This document shows, in pieces, positions 7,364 to 14,840 of a stretch of DNA of 24,069 nt. The stretch spans positions 61,525 through 85,593 of the forward strand of contig DJIE01000182.1 in assembly GCA_002433465.1 (NCBI GenBank), read 5' to 3'. The number at the start of each line of letters is the position of its first letter. Within the stretch, counting starts at the first letter, position 1. A program made the translations under genes and the position numbers. Under the pieces are notes generated by a model. It saw only the letters and a list, made by a program, of their open reading frames with translations. It was not told the DNA's origin and made no database searches. Origin of the DNA: Salinisphaera sp. UBA6602. GTDB taxonomy: Bacteria > Pseudomonadota > Gammaproteobacteria > Nevskiales > Salinisphaeraceae.

Positions 7364-8734
7364 TCAGAAGCTCACGATCGCGATGACCTGCGAATAGATA
7401 TTGGTATCGTCGTCGCCGAGCTGCGTGCCGCCTTCCGCCGCCGAGTTGTCCGGGGTGTAGAAGCCGACCAACGGGCTGATCACGAGATGGTCGTTGACGA
7501 CCCACTGGGCATAGAGATCGAACTCGTTGCCGTCCAGGAAACCGCGCCCTGCGTTGTCGAATTCAAAGAACAGTGCGCCCAGCTCGACGGTATCCGAAGG
7601 CGCGAGTGAAACGCCGACGTGGTGTACATCGGTATCGCTGTTGAACGGCCCGGCATAGTTGGCGGCCACTTCCCCCTGGAACCAGGTGCCGTAGCCGCGG
7701 TTGAAGCCGAAGAACAGCGGATCGAAACCGCCCGAAAAGCTCGAGAAACGATAGCTGAGCTTCGGCGACCACGGCACGTCGGCAAAGGTCCAGCCCGCTT
7801 CGCCATACCAGGCATGATCGTCGCCGCCGCCCAGATAGTCCTCTCCGTTGTCCTGATCGACATATTCCGCGGACAGAAACAGATTTTCCACGCCGAGGCT
7901 GCCGTTGGCCCGGAAGGCCAGCGTTTCCTGGCCGTCGCGATGCTGGTAGCCAAGAAATTCAGCCGATTCGTCGTCGACGTCCAGGCCCTTGAGATAGGTC
8001 ACGCCCAGCGTGCCGTAGGTTTCGCTGCGGTATTCCAGGTTGGCCCCGGCGAGCTCCATTTCGGCCTGTGCCTTGTTGTCGGAGTCGAGCCAGAAACCAT
8101 CGAGATGAAAGCCGTTCTCGCCGCCCAGGCGCAGGATGGCGGTCTTGTCGAACGCCTTGCGCGCCGCCAACCAGTAGGCGCCGCCTCGGCTGAGGCCGCT
8201 CGGCGCAATGCCGGCATCGGCCAACGGCTGGAAGCCTTCGCCAAAGTTCAGCGAGTCGCCGTTGATGAGGAAACCGTCGCCGATGGTAAAGCTCTGGCTG
8301 CCAACGGACAGGTCGATACCGTCTTCGCCGAGCCACGGCACGAGATCGCCCGAGGTCCAGCCGATATAGGCATCCTCGACCTGGGTGTCCTCCTCCTTGC
8401 CGGTACTGAAACCACCGGCATCGCCGTCACCCCGGGTGGCCGAACTCAGCAGGTTGAACGCACCGTACACGCTGCCCGCCCCATCGAGAGCGTGGGCCGC
8501 ACTCAGCCCGTATTTGGCATAGCCTTCTTGCCAGGTCGGGCTGGCGTCTTCCGCGATCAGGACCTGGTTATAGGCCTTCTGACTGTTGAACACGCCCAGT
8601 GCCGCTTCGATATCGAAATTGAGCAGCGTCTCGTCGCTTTCGTACAGAATATGAGCGCCAGCCTGGGCCGAGCCCAGCAAGGCCGCTACCGCCAGAACCG
8701 TTGGCACCGCGCGCCGGCTGTTCGATGTCTTCAT
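7364..8734 (-). CDS. Outer-membrane beta-barrel (porin-like) protein
   Basis: The protein has 456 residues from the ATG at 8734, which is preceded by AAGGGGGA. Residues 1-27 are a Sec signal peptide ending AQAGA. The mature part alternates hydrophobic and polar residues and is rich in Gly, Asp, Tyr, Trp and Phe. It ends in Phe (VIAIVSF), the classic C-terminal signature for insertion by the BAM machinery. It has no Cys in the mature region. I recognise the barrel architecture but not a specific porin family. It is the last gene of the amine-dehydrogenase operon, 70 bases after the cytochrome, so a role in uptake of aromatic amines or alcohols is plausible but inferred. Confidence 0.75.
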   Translation of the reverse strand: MKTSNSRRAVPTVLAVAALLGSAQAGAHILYESDETLLNFDIEAALGVFNSQKAYNQVLIAEDASPTWQEGYAKYGLSAAHALDGAGSVYGAFNLLSSATRGDGDAGGFSTGKEEDTQVEDAYIGWTSGDLVPWLGEDGIDLSVGSQSFTIGDGFLINGDSLNFGEGFQPLADAGIAPSGLSRGGAYWLAARKAFDKTAILRLGGENGFHLDGFWLDSDNKAQAEMELAGANLEYRSETYGTLGVTYLKGLDVDDESAEFLGYQHRDGQETLAFRANGSLGVENLFLSAEYVDQDNGEDYLGGGDDHAWYGEAGWTFADVPWSPKLSYRFSSFSGGFDPLFFGFNRGYGTWFQGEVAANYAGPFNSDTDVHHVGVSLAPSDTVELGALFFEFDNAGRGFLDGNEFDLYAQWVVNDHLVISPLVGFYTPDNSAAEGGTQLGDDDTNIYSQVIAIVSF

Positions 8735-8804
8735 GAGTCCCCCTTGGATGATGGGCACAGTGCGCCCGGTTTGATTGCAGACTCGAACGCGTCGAGCCAG
8801 CGGC

Positions 8805-9347
8805 CTATGGCCGGTCCTCAAGACCGTCACGAATGGCAATCTGGCGATCGCGCATGCGCTGCAGCAGCACATCGCGCGTGGTGTCGATCTGGTCCAGCGG
8901 CTCGGCGCGCAGGCCCGCCACCTCTTGCGCGCTGTACGGCTTGAAGTGGGCGGGGGTGCTGTCGCCGGCAATATCGCTGGTCAGCATCCAGTTCATCAGA
9001 TCGGCCAGCTGTGCATCGGTGAAACTGGATAGCGATACCCCCGGCACGCGCACCAGAAACTCGCGGCCCCCCTCGACTTCCAGAAAATGGCCTACGAAGT
9101 CCTTCATCCGTGGCACGTCGTTCTTGCGCGAGCCCTCGCCGTCCACGTGATGACAGCCGGAGCATTGCAGCTGGTAATTCACCCGCGGCCGGTAGCCGGC
9201 TTCGCGCGGCGTGACCGCCGGCACCTCGTTGCCGGGCGCCGGCCTGTTGTCCGGGCCCGGCAGGCTCTGGGCCTGCCCCACACCAAACGGCAGCACGAGG
9301 CCCGCCACCAGCACCAGCCGTGCGGCGATGCATGCCGACCGACGCAT
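8805..9347 (-). CDS. Periplasmic monohaem cytochrome c (aau orf-2-like)
   Basis: This 180-residue protein has a signal peptide (about 1-27, ending GQAQS) and a single haem c site CSGCH at 62-66. Downstream, VPGVSLSSFTDAQLADLMNWML resembles the C-terminal region of small class I cytochromes c found near amine dehydrogenases. Start: the ATG at 9347 lies 4 bases after the aauA stop, and it places the signal peptide first. The Alcaligenes faecalis aau cluster has a small periplasmic monohaem cytochrome (orf-2) at the same position after aauA. It may take electrons from the dehydrogenase or take part in cofactor maturation; neither is shown by the sequence. Confidence 0.85.
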   Translation of the reverse strand: MRRSACIAARLVLVAGLVLPFGVGQAQSLPGPDNRPAPGNEVPAVTPREAGYRPRVNYQLQCSGCHHVDGEGSRKNDVPRMKDFVGHFLEVEGGREFLVRVPGVSLSSFTDAQLADLMNWMLTSDIAGDSTPAHFKPYSAQEVAGLRAEPLDQIDTTRDVLLQRMRDRQIAIRDGLEDRP

Positions 9348-9351
9348 GGCG

Positions 9352-9876
9352 CTAGCTGGCCACATCCCGAATCGTGGCAATGGTGCAGTTGTAGGTGAGA
9401 TGCTCAGCACCCAGGCACCAGTTGATGTCGTTATTGTTGAACGGCCGATACAGCGGCTGTTCGCTGTCGTTGCGGTTGCAGGCACACTGGCCGCAGGCCT
9501 GCTTGCCGCAGCAGTCGTTGTAAGCGATCACATAGTCGCGCCCGTCGGCCGGGTTATGACAGGTGCCCACCCAGGTGACTTCCGATACATCGGTGCCCGG
9601 CGGGCAGGCGTTGATGGTGCCCCCGCAGCAGGTACACAGAAAGCCGTCGACCGAGCAGTAGCGCCAGTAATCACAGCTTTGCGGATCGCCCGGGTCGCCC
9701 GGCGTGCCGGGCTCTGCTGCATGCGCGTTGCCGCTGCTGCGATCCACCGGCAGGATCAACGGCAGCGCGCTGCCGACCACCACCCAGGAACCAAAGCGCA
9801 CCAGGGCGTTGCGGCGCGACGTCGAATAGGCGACATGACGAGCCGAGCGTTCGAAGAAACGATCTAGAAATTTCAT
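9352..9876 (-). CDS. aauA: Aromatic amine dehydrogenase, TTQ light chain
   Basis: The precursor has 174 residues. The long leader has a twin-arginine-like TSRRNALVRFG followed by a hydrophobic stretch, as in methylamine dehydrogenase light chains. The mature part is Cys-rich (14 Cys). Trp102 and Trp153 would form tryptophan tryptophylquinone and Asp121 would be the catalytic base; the spacings (51 and 19 residues) equal those of MADH Trp57/Trp108/Asp76. The signatures FLCTCCGGT, GTCHNP and DCCGKQACGQC match my memory of the A. faecalis AADH light chain better than MADH. The enzyme oxidatively deaminates arylalkylamines such as tyramine or phenylethylamine to aldehydes in the periplasm. GGGGGA precedes the ATG. 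Confidence 0.93.
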   Translation of the reverse strand: MKFLDRFFERSARHVAYSTSRRNALVRFGSWVVVGSALPLILPVDRSSGNAHAAEPGTPGDPGDPQSCDYWRYCSVDGFLCTCCGGTINACPPGTDVSEVTWVGTCHNPADGRDYVIAYNDCCGKQACGQCACNRNDSEQPLYRPFNNNDINWCLGAEHLTYNCTIATIRDVAS

Positions 9877-9891
9877 GGGGTCCCCCGGTGG

Positions 9892-10491
9892 TTATTGCGC
9901 TGCACGCTTCTGGCCGTGCATATATTCCTGGAGCGAGCCCACGCCCATGGACTGGGCTTCGAACAGGCTTTCCAGATGTTCGCGGTTGTTGACCAGACCC
10001 TTGGCCCGCAGCACGCCGTCGGCATCGATGAGCACGGCATAGGGCAATTTGCCGATCTGATAGGTCATGCCGATTTCGGGGCCGACCACGTAGGTGGCCT
10101 CCTCGAGACCGTGCTCACGCACCAGCGCCTGCTGCGAGGCTGCGTCGCCGTCGCTGACATACACCACGTCCAGATCGCGCCGATAGCTGCGCGCCAGCGA
10201 GCGCAGGCTGGGCAGCAACGACTTGCAGATCGGGCAGGTGGGCGACATGAAGAACAGCAGCTGTCCCTTGTCGCTTTTGTAGCCGACATTCACCGGGCGC
10301 TCGTTGCGGTCGGTGGCCGTAACCTGGGGCGCCGGGCTGTTCACGGCCACGCCCTTGTCGAGCATGAGCGCTCCGGCCGGCGCAATACGCGAATGCAGCA
10401 CACCCACCTGTCGAACCAGCGCCATGACCACGAAGGCCAGGGCCACGACCACGATCCAGAGCAGGATCTGGGATAACACAGCAACTTCCAT
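9892..10491 (-). CDS. aauD: MauD-type thioredoxin-like light-chain maturation protein
   Basis: This protein has 199 residues. A membrane anchor (about 6-26) is followed by the MauD-typical MALVRQVGVLHSRIAPAGAL. A thioredoxin-like domain carries CPIC at 86-89 in FFMSPTCPICK. MauD/AauD is needed to form or isomerise the many disulfides of the amine dehydrogenase light chain after export, so it acts on the periplasmic face of the inner membrane. The six-plus disulfides expected in AauA fit that need. It starts 2 bases after the aauE stop and ends 15 bases before aauA, inside one operon. Confidence 0.92.
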   Translation of the reverse strand: MEVAVLSQILLWIVVVALAFVVMALVRQVGVLHSRIAPAGALMLDKGVAVNSPAPQVTATDRNERPVNVGYKSDKGQLLFFMSPTCPICKSLLPSLRSLARSYRRDLDVVYVSDGDAASQQALVREHGLEEATYVVGPEIGMTYQIGKLPYAVLIDADGVLRAKGLVNNREHLESLFEAQSMGVGSLQEYMHGQKRAAQ

Positions 10492-10493
10492 GA

Positions 10494-11030
10494 CTATCTC
10501 CCGGAAAGCGACTTCAAGCGCGGCTGATTGGTGAGCAGCCCCTCGGTCGCGGTGTAAAGGATGAGGACCGCCGCCACGCTGGCGCCGATCAGAAACAGGC
10601 CGAATCCGGTCAGGGCCACGGTGCCGGTGGGCAGGCCGGCAAACACGGCCATCATCATCAGCACGCCGTTGCGCGCCAGCAGCGCCGACGAGAGAGGACG
10701 CTCCAGGCCCGGCCCGCTACAGCCGCAGTCGATATCGCGGCGTCCGCGCCAGAGATTGATGGCGATCGCAGCGGTATACAGGGCCAGTAGCGCACCGGCG
10801 CCCGCCGCGCCCCAAACCCGCAGGCCCGGCACCAGCAGCAAGATCGCAACGAGCCCTTCGACGAAGGGCAGCGCACGGGCCACCCAGGAGATCGCGGCAC
10901 CGGAAAGCAGCGCATAGTCCTCGATCTGGCGTGCAAAGCGATGCGGCGCGCGCAGCTTGTGGCTGGCGCCGGTTAACAGAATGACCGCCAGCACCAGCGC
11001 GCAGGACACGGCCACGATCGGATGAATCAT
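10494..11030 (-). CDS. aauE: MauE-type membrane protein for light-chain export/folding
   Basis: This 178-residue protein has four to five hydrophobic helices (about 5-22, 45-68, 76-93, 120-140 and 142-162), as in the MauE/DoxX-like fold. A short loop carries DIDCGCSG, with Cys102 and Cys104 giving the conserved CxC of MauE. MauE works with MauD in light-chain processing and is probably the membrane electron-transfer partner that keeps MauD active. AGGAGG lies 6 bases before the ATG, right after the aauB stop, showing tight operon coupling. Confidence 0.92.
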   Translation of the reverse strand: MIHPIVAVSCALVLAVILLTGASHKLRAPHRFARQIEDYALLSGAAISWVARALPFVEGLVAILLLVPGLRVWGAAGAGALLALYTAAIAINLWRGRRDIDCGCSGPGLERPLSSALLARNGVLMMMAVFAGLPTGTVALTGFGLFLIGASVAAVLILYTATEGLLTNQPRLKSLSGR

Positions 11031-11039
11031 CGTCGCCTC

Positions 11040-12185
11040 CTAGTGGCTGCTGAGCACCAGCGCGGGGATCGCACTGATGCCGTCGACGGTATGCATGTAT
11101 TCCATCTCGGTAAGATCGAACACATCCAGCCCGCCTTCGATGTTCACGCCCAGCAGCAACGGTTCGTCGTCAGAGGTGGCGTTCAGGCTCCAGACGTAGT
11201 TCTCTGTCTTGAGCTCACCGACTTTCTCGTGGGTGTCGAGATCGAACACCCAAATGGTGTCGCTGGGGTCTTCCCAGTTGCGATCGCTGTGGTCCTGGTG
11301 GACGAGCACGTACATCTGGTTGAGTGCCGGCGAAATGGTCATCAGCTGCCAGCCGCCCACGCCCCAGCCGGCTTCGCGCTGGGCATCGGTAAACAGCGAC
11401 CAGCGCTTGCCGACCCGGGTCTTTCCACCGGAGACGTCGATCGGCTGGATCACGCCGTCGAGAGTGGTGAAGTAGTACATGTCGCCGTTGCGCGCGGCGC
11501 GTTCGTTCATGGCGGTTTCGTTCGGGTCGAAGAACTGCGTGCGCGAGCGCGAAACCTCGTTGCCGCTGTCGTCGAGCTTGACGCGCTGGAACGTGCCGTC
11601 GCCGCATACCGAGCCGAAGGCGCGCTTGCCGATCGGGTAGTTGAGCACGCAGCCGGCAATATCGATCTCGCTGGCCACGCTCTGGTTCTTCGTATCCACC
11701 ACCGTCACCGAAGTGGACGGCGTGAAGTTGTAGATATACACGAAGCGATCGTCGCCGCTCATGGTCAGCATATTGCGTTCCATGAGGATGTTGGCGCGCT
11801 TCTTGGGAATCTCGACTTCCCAGGCCGGGGACAGCGTGCGCGTATCCCAGGCCGTAAGCACGTCGGTACGCTCGCCACGCACGCCGCGCGACCAGAACGT
11901 ATCGGCCGAATACAGCCGGGTATCGTCGTGTGAGAGTACTGACGGCGCCAGATAGCCGGTCGGAATCATGCCCAGCATCTTCTTTTGTTCCGGATCCACC
12001 ACGACTACCTTGCCCGTGGTGGCGTTATCGAACTGGGTATCGATGATGTAGGCGCGATGCGGGCCCGGCTTGTCGAGCGTGATCTGGCCGATTTCGTCGG
12101 GCGGCAGCTGCGACCAGGCGCTGGCACTCCATGCCAATACAGCCATCGCGGCAATGCCACCGGCACGAAACAGTCTTTTATTCAT
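11040..12185 (-). CDS. aauB: Aromatic amine dehydrogenase, heavy chain
   Basis: This protein has 381 residues. A Sec signal peptide (about 1-25, ending SAWS) precedes a seven-bladed propeller of the amine dehydrogenase beta-chain type. Family motifs visible include VVVDPEQKKMLGMIPTGYLAP, LYSADTFWSRGVRGERTDVL and AIPALVLSSH at the end. The heavy chain forms the hydrophobic substrate channel over the light-chain TTQ in a heterotetramer in the periplasm. Gene order aauB-aauE-aauD-aauA is the known aauBEDA/mauB...EDA order. GAGGGA precedes the ATG by about 8 bases. It is the first gene of its transcript, because a terminator lies just upstream. Substrate (arylalkylamines rather than methylamine) is inferred from the light chain and paa neighbours. 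Confidence 0.92.
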   Translation of the reverse strand: MNKRLFRAGGIAAMAVLAWSASAWSQLPPDEIGQITLDKPGPHRAYIIDTQFDNATTGKVVVVDPEQKKMLGMIPTGYLAPSVLSHDDTRLYSADTFWSRGVRGERTDVLTAWDTRTLSPAWEVEIPKKRANILMERNMLTMSGDDRFVYIYNFTPSTSVTVVDTKNQSVASEIDIAGCVLNYPIGKRAFGSVCGDGTFQRVKLDDSGNEVSRSRTQFFDPNETAMNERAARNGDMYYFTTLDGVIQPIDVSGGKTRVGKRWSLFTDAQREAGWGVGGWQLMTISPALNQMYVLVHQDHSDRNWEDPSDTIWVFDLDTHEKVGELKTENYVWSLNATSDDEPLLLGVNIEGGLDVFDLTEMEYMHTVDGISAIPALVLSSH

Positions 12186-12457
12186 AGTCGTCCCTCGCTT
12201 GAGCGGTTCGATGCGAACGGTGGCGGCGTTGCACGCCACGCCGATCGCCTGCGCCGGCGCGCCACGCCGAGCTGCGCCCCCGATATGTCGTGTCGCCTGT
12301 TTCAGCGATAACTCAAGACTGCGCCGCGACGGGCCGGGCCTGCATGTCTGCCGGTGCAATTTCGTTTGTCGTGACGTGCATCAAGGCGAATTCCATACGG
12401 GTCGTGGCAGGCCGCCCCCAGCGGACAACCTCGCAAGGCCGCGCGAATCGATCACAG
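12186..12457. promoter_or_regulatory. Leader region of the aau operon
   Basis: This is the non-coding part between aauB and the terminator of the alcohol dehydrogenase gene. No credible ORF is present. It must contain the aau promoter because the upstream unit is terminated. I see no convincing sigma-70 or sigma-54 promoter by eye, nor an exact copy of the E. coli FeaR motif TGNCA-N8-AAA. The part near 12270-12340 has lower GC and is the likelier site. Confidence 0.45.
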
Positions 12458-12490
12458 AAAAAGAGCCGGCGGGTAGAACCCGACCGGCTC
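12458..12490 (-). terminator. Rho-independent terminator of the PQQ-ADH unit
   Basis: Read on the minus strand, a GAGCCGG...CCGGCTC stem (12463-12490, extended by CGGG/CCCG and one more pair, one bulged base) with an AGA-size loop is followed directly by five T (12458-12462). This is a textbook intrinsic terminator. It lies 50 bases after the alcohol dehydrogenase stop and separates that unit from aauBEDA. Confidence 0.9.
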
Positions 12491-12539
12491 GGATGGCCTT
12501 GGCGTATGAAGATCGCCGGAACCCGGCCAGATGCACCGC

Positions 12540-14657
12540 CTAGGAGCCGCCTGCGCCCATCTCTTTGGCCAGATCGTGCTGACGCTTGATGAGGTATTGA
12601 TGGATGGCACGGATCTGCGACTGCGACAGCCGGTCGGCAAACGACGGCATGCCCTGGCCGATCAACGTGCCGCCGGCGACGATACGCAAAAAGTCGTCGT
12701 GTGTTTGCGCGTCCATATTGCGCAGGTTCGGCACCACGCCGCCGCTGTAGGCGCTGAAACCGTGGCAGGCGCCGCAGTGCGTATTGAACAGATCGCGTCC
12801 CTGGGCGACGGTCTCGGGATCGGCTTTGAGCGGCGGAATATCATCGGCGATTTCAAGCTTGCGCTTGGGCTCATCCGGCAGCGTGGCCTGGCCGCCCAGC
12901 TTGTAAGTGAGCACCCGCGCGCGCGGCTCGACCTGCGTATTCTTCGCCAGGCCGCCGAAGCCGGTGGGGAAGATACCGCCCCAGCCGACCATGAAGGTCA
13001 CGTACTGTTCGCCGTCCACGGCATAGGTTACCGGGCCGGCCATCACGCCGGTATTCGCCGGCGCGCGCCAGAGCAGTTCGCCGTCGTCGGCCGCATACGC
13101 CCGTACTTCGCCGTTGGCGGTGCCCTGAAATACCAGCCCACCGGCGGTCGCCAGGGTGCCGCCGTTCCAGATCGTCGGGTAATCCTGGCTCCAGACCTCG
13201 CTCTGGGCGATCGGATCCCAGGCCAGCAGCTTGCCGCGATACATATCCACGACTTCGGCGCGCGCCTTGGGGTCTTCGGGCAGCGCCACCGGCTGCGTAC
13301 CCAGCTGCAACGTACCGCGCCCCTGCCAGGTCGCTTCATTGTCGGGTTCGAGCAGGGCCGGCGCCACCTGGGCCGGGATATAGACCAGCCCCGTATCCGG
13401 GCTGAACGACATAGGCATCCAGTTGTGCCCGCCCAGCGGTCCCGGCATCAATAGCCGCGGGCCCTTCGTCCAGTCGGCCTTTTCCATGTCGACGACCGGC
13501 CGACCGGTCTTCATGTCGATACGTTTGGCCCAGTTCACCGGCACGTACTTCTCGGCCGAGATCAGTTCGCCGTTGGTCCGGTCGATCACATAGTAGAAGC
13601 CGTTCTTCGGCGCCTGCATGAGCACCTGGCGTGTCTTGCCGTCGATTTCGAGATCGGCCAGCGTGATTGTCTGGGTGGCAGTAAAGTCCCATTGGTCGCC
13701 GGGCGTCTGCTGGTAGTGCCAGACGTAGTCGCCGGTGTCCGGGCGAATAGCCACGATGGAAGCCACGAAAAGGTTGTCGCCCTTGCCCTGGCTGCGCGCC
13801 TGGTGATTCCAGAGACTGGCATTTCCCACCCCGATATAGAGCAGATCCAGTTCGGGGTCATAGGCCATAGAATCCCAGACCGTGCCGCCGCCGCCCTGCT
13901 TCCAGTACTGGTCCCCGAACCAGGTCTTGCGAGCCATTTCCATGGCCTTGCTTTCTGCCGGTTTGGACGGATCGCCGGGCACGGTGAAAAAGCGCCAGGC
14001 CTGTTCGCCCGTGTCGGCATCATAGGCCGTGATATAACCGCGCACGCCCATTTCGGCGCCGCCGTTGCCGATGATCACGCGGCCTTTGACCACGCGCGGC
14101 GCGCCCGTGATCGTCTGGCTGCGCTCGTCGTCGATGAGCGTATTCACGCGCCACACCTCGTCGCCGGTTTCGGCGTCGAGGGCGATCAGTCGGCCATCGA
14201 ACGCACCGACGAAGACCTTGCCGTTCCAGACCGCCACACCGCGGTTGACCGGCCCGCAACAACCGTCGCGTGCCGCCGTTTTGGCGACTTTCGGGTCGTA
14301 CTTCCAGAGCAGCTTGCCGCTGGCGGCATCGAAGGCATAGACGATGCTGAAGGCGCTGGTGGTGTACATCACGCCATCAACAACGATCGGCGTGGCTTCC
14401 ACCCCGCGATCGATATCGAGCCGGTACGACCAGGCCAGCCCCAGTTCATCGACGTTGTCCTGATCGATCTGGTCGAGACGACTGAAGCGCTGTTCCTGAT
14501 AGGTACCGCCGTGGGTCATCCAGTTCGCCGGCTCCTGCGCCGCGGATCGCAAACGCTTAGCATCGACCGACGCCGGCGTGGACGCCGCCTGGGCGCCGAC
14601 GGCCCATACGAGCGACGACGCCAGACCCAGCGTCGCGGCTGCCAATAATCTCGACAT
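12540..14657 (-). CDS. PQQ-dependent quinohaemoprotein alcohol dehydrogenase
   Basis: The protein has 705 residues from the ATG at 14657 (GAGGAGAAAGCC upstream). Signal peptide about 1-24. An eight-bladed propeller binds PQQ: the adjacent-Cys pair is Cys133-Cys134 (DGCCGP), and Asp324 in GDQWDF is the catalytic base. Residue 326, two after it, is Thr, not the Asp of lanthanide-dependent XoxF/PedH enzymes, so calcium is expected. A C-terminal cytochrome domain has haem motif CGACH (about 628-632) and a probable Met ligand in GQGMPSF. This is the soluble type II (ADH IIB/IIG-like) layout, acting in the periplasm. Arylalkyl alcohols such as 2-phenylethanol are likely substrates from context. No pqq synthesis genes are in the window. 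Confidence 0.92.
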   Translation of the reverse strand: MSRLLAAATLGLASSLVWAVGAQAASTPASVDAKRLRSAAQEPANWMTHGGTYQEQRFSRLDQIDQDNVDELGLAWSYRLDIDRGVEATPIVVDGVMYTTSAFSIVYAFDAASGKLLWKYDPKVAKTAARDGCCGPVNRGVAVWNGKVFVGAFDGRLIALDAETGDEVWRVNTLIDDERSQTITGAPRVVKGRVIIGNGGAEMGVRGYITAYDADTGEQAWRFFTVPGDPSKPAESKAMEMARKTWFGDQYWKQGGGGTVWDSMAYDPELDLLYIGVGNASLWNHQARSQGKGDNLFVASIVAIRPDTGDYVWHYQQTPGDQWDFTATQTITLADLEIDGKTRQVLMQAPKNGFYYVIDRTNGELISAEKYVPVNWAKRIDMKTGRPVVDMEKADWTKGPRLLMPGPLGGHNWMPMSFSPDTGLVYIPAQVAPALLEPDNEATWQGRGTLQLGTQPVALPEDPKARAEVVDMYRGKLLAWDPIAQSEVWSQDYPTIWNGGTLATAGGLVFQGTANGEVRAYAADDGELLWRAPANTGVMAGPVTYAVDGEQYVTFMVGWGGIFPTGFGGLAKNTQVEPRARVLTYKLGGQATLPDEPKRKLEIADDIPPLKADPETVAQGRDLFNTHCGACHGFSAYSGGVVPNLRNMDAQTHDDFLRIVAGGTLIGQGMPSFADRLSQSQIRAIHQYLIKRQHDLAKEMGAGGS

Positions 14658-14840
14658 GGCTTTCTCCTCGAGTTTTATTTTTATTGCTGTGTGCGCTCGC
14701 GCGACGACCGATCGCGCCAAGCTTTTTCTTTTATCGCGGCCGAGCTGCTGAGCCACGGCTCGTGGCCCACTGCCAAGCCATCCCTTCGCCGCGGCATGAC
14801 GCCAGCCACGGCACCCGGCACCGCGGCCTATAGCGACTGA
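14658..14840. other. Intergenic region between amidohydrolase and PQQ-ADH
   Basis: No gene is seen. A short GCCACG/CGTGGC hairpin (14752-14766) and an A-rich stretch directly upstream of the alcohol dehydrogenase ribosome site are present. A poor TGGCTGG-N4-ATGCC match to sigma-54 promoters on the minus strand near 14795 has correct spacing but weak bases. Whether the dehydrogenase has its own promoter is unresolved. Confidence 0.4.

Noticed and set aside
7619..8944. 441-residue open frame on the plus strand
   Set aside because: It is antisense to the porin-like gene, has no recognisable motif, and runs across the gene boundary.
9352..12185. Methylamine dehydrogenase (mau) operon
   Set aside because: The light-chain Cys pattern (CTCCGG, KQACGQC), absence of mauF/G/L/M/N and paa context fit aromatic amine dehydrogenase better, although mau cannot be fully excluded without assays.
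14785..14805. Second sigma-54 promoter upstream of the PQQ-ADH gene
   Set aside because: The spacing is right but only part of the -24 and -12 bases match, so chance is likely.
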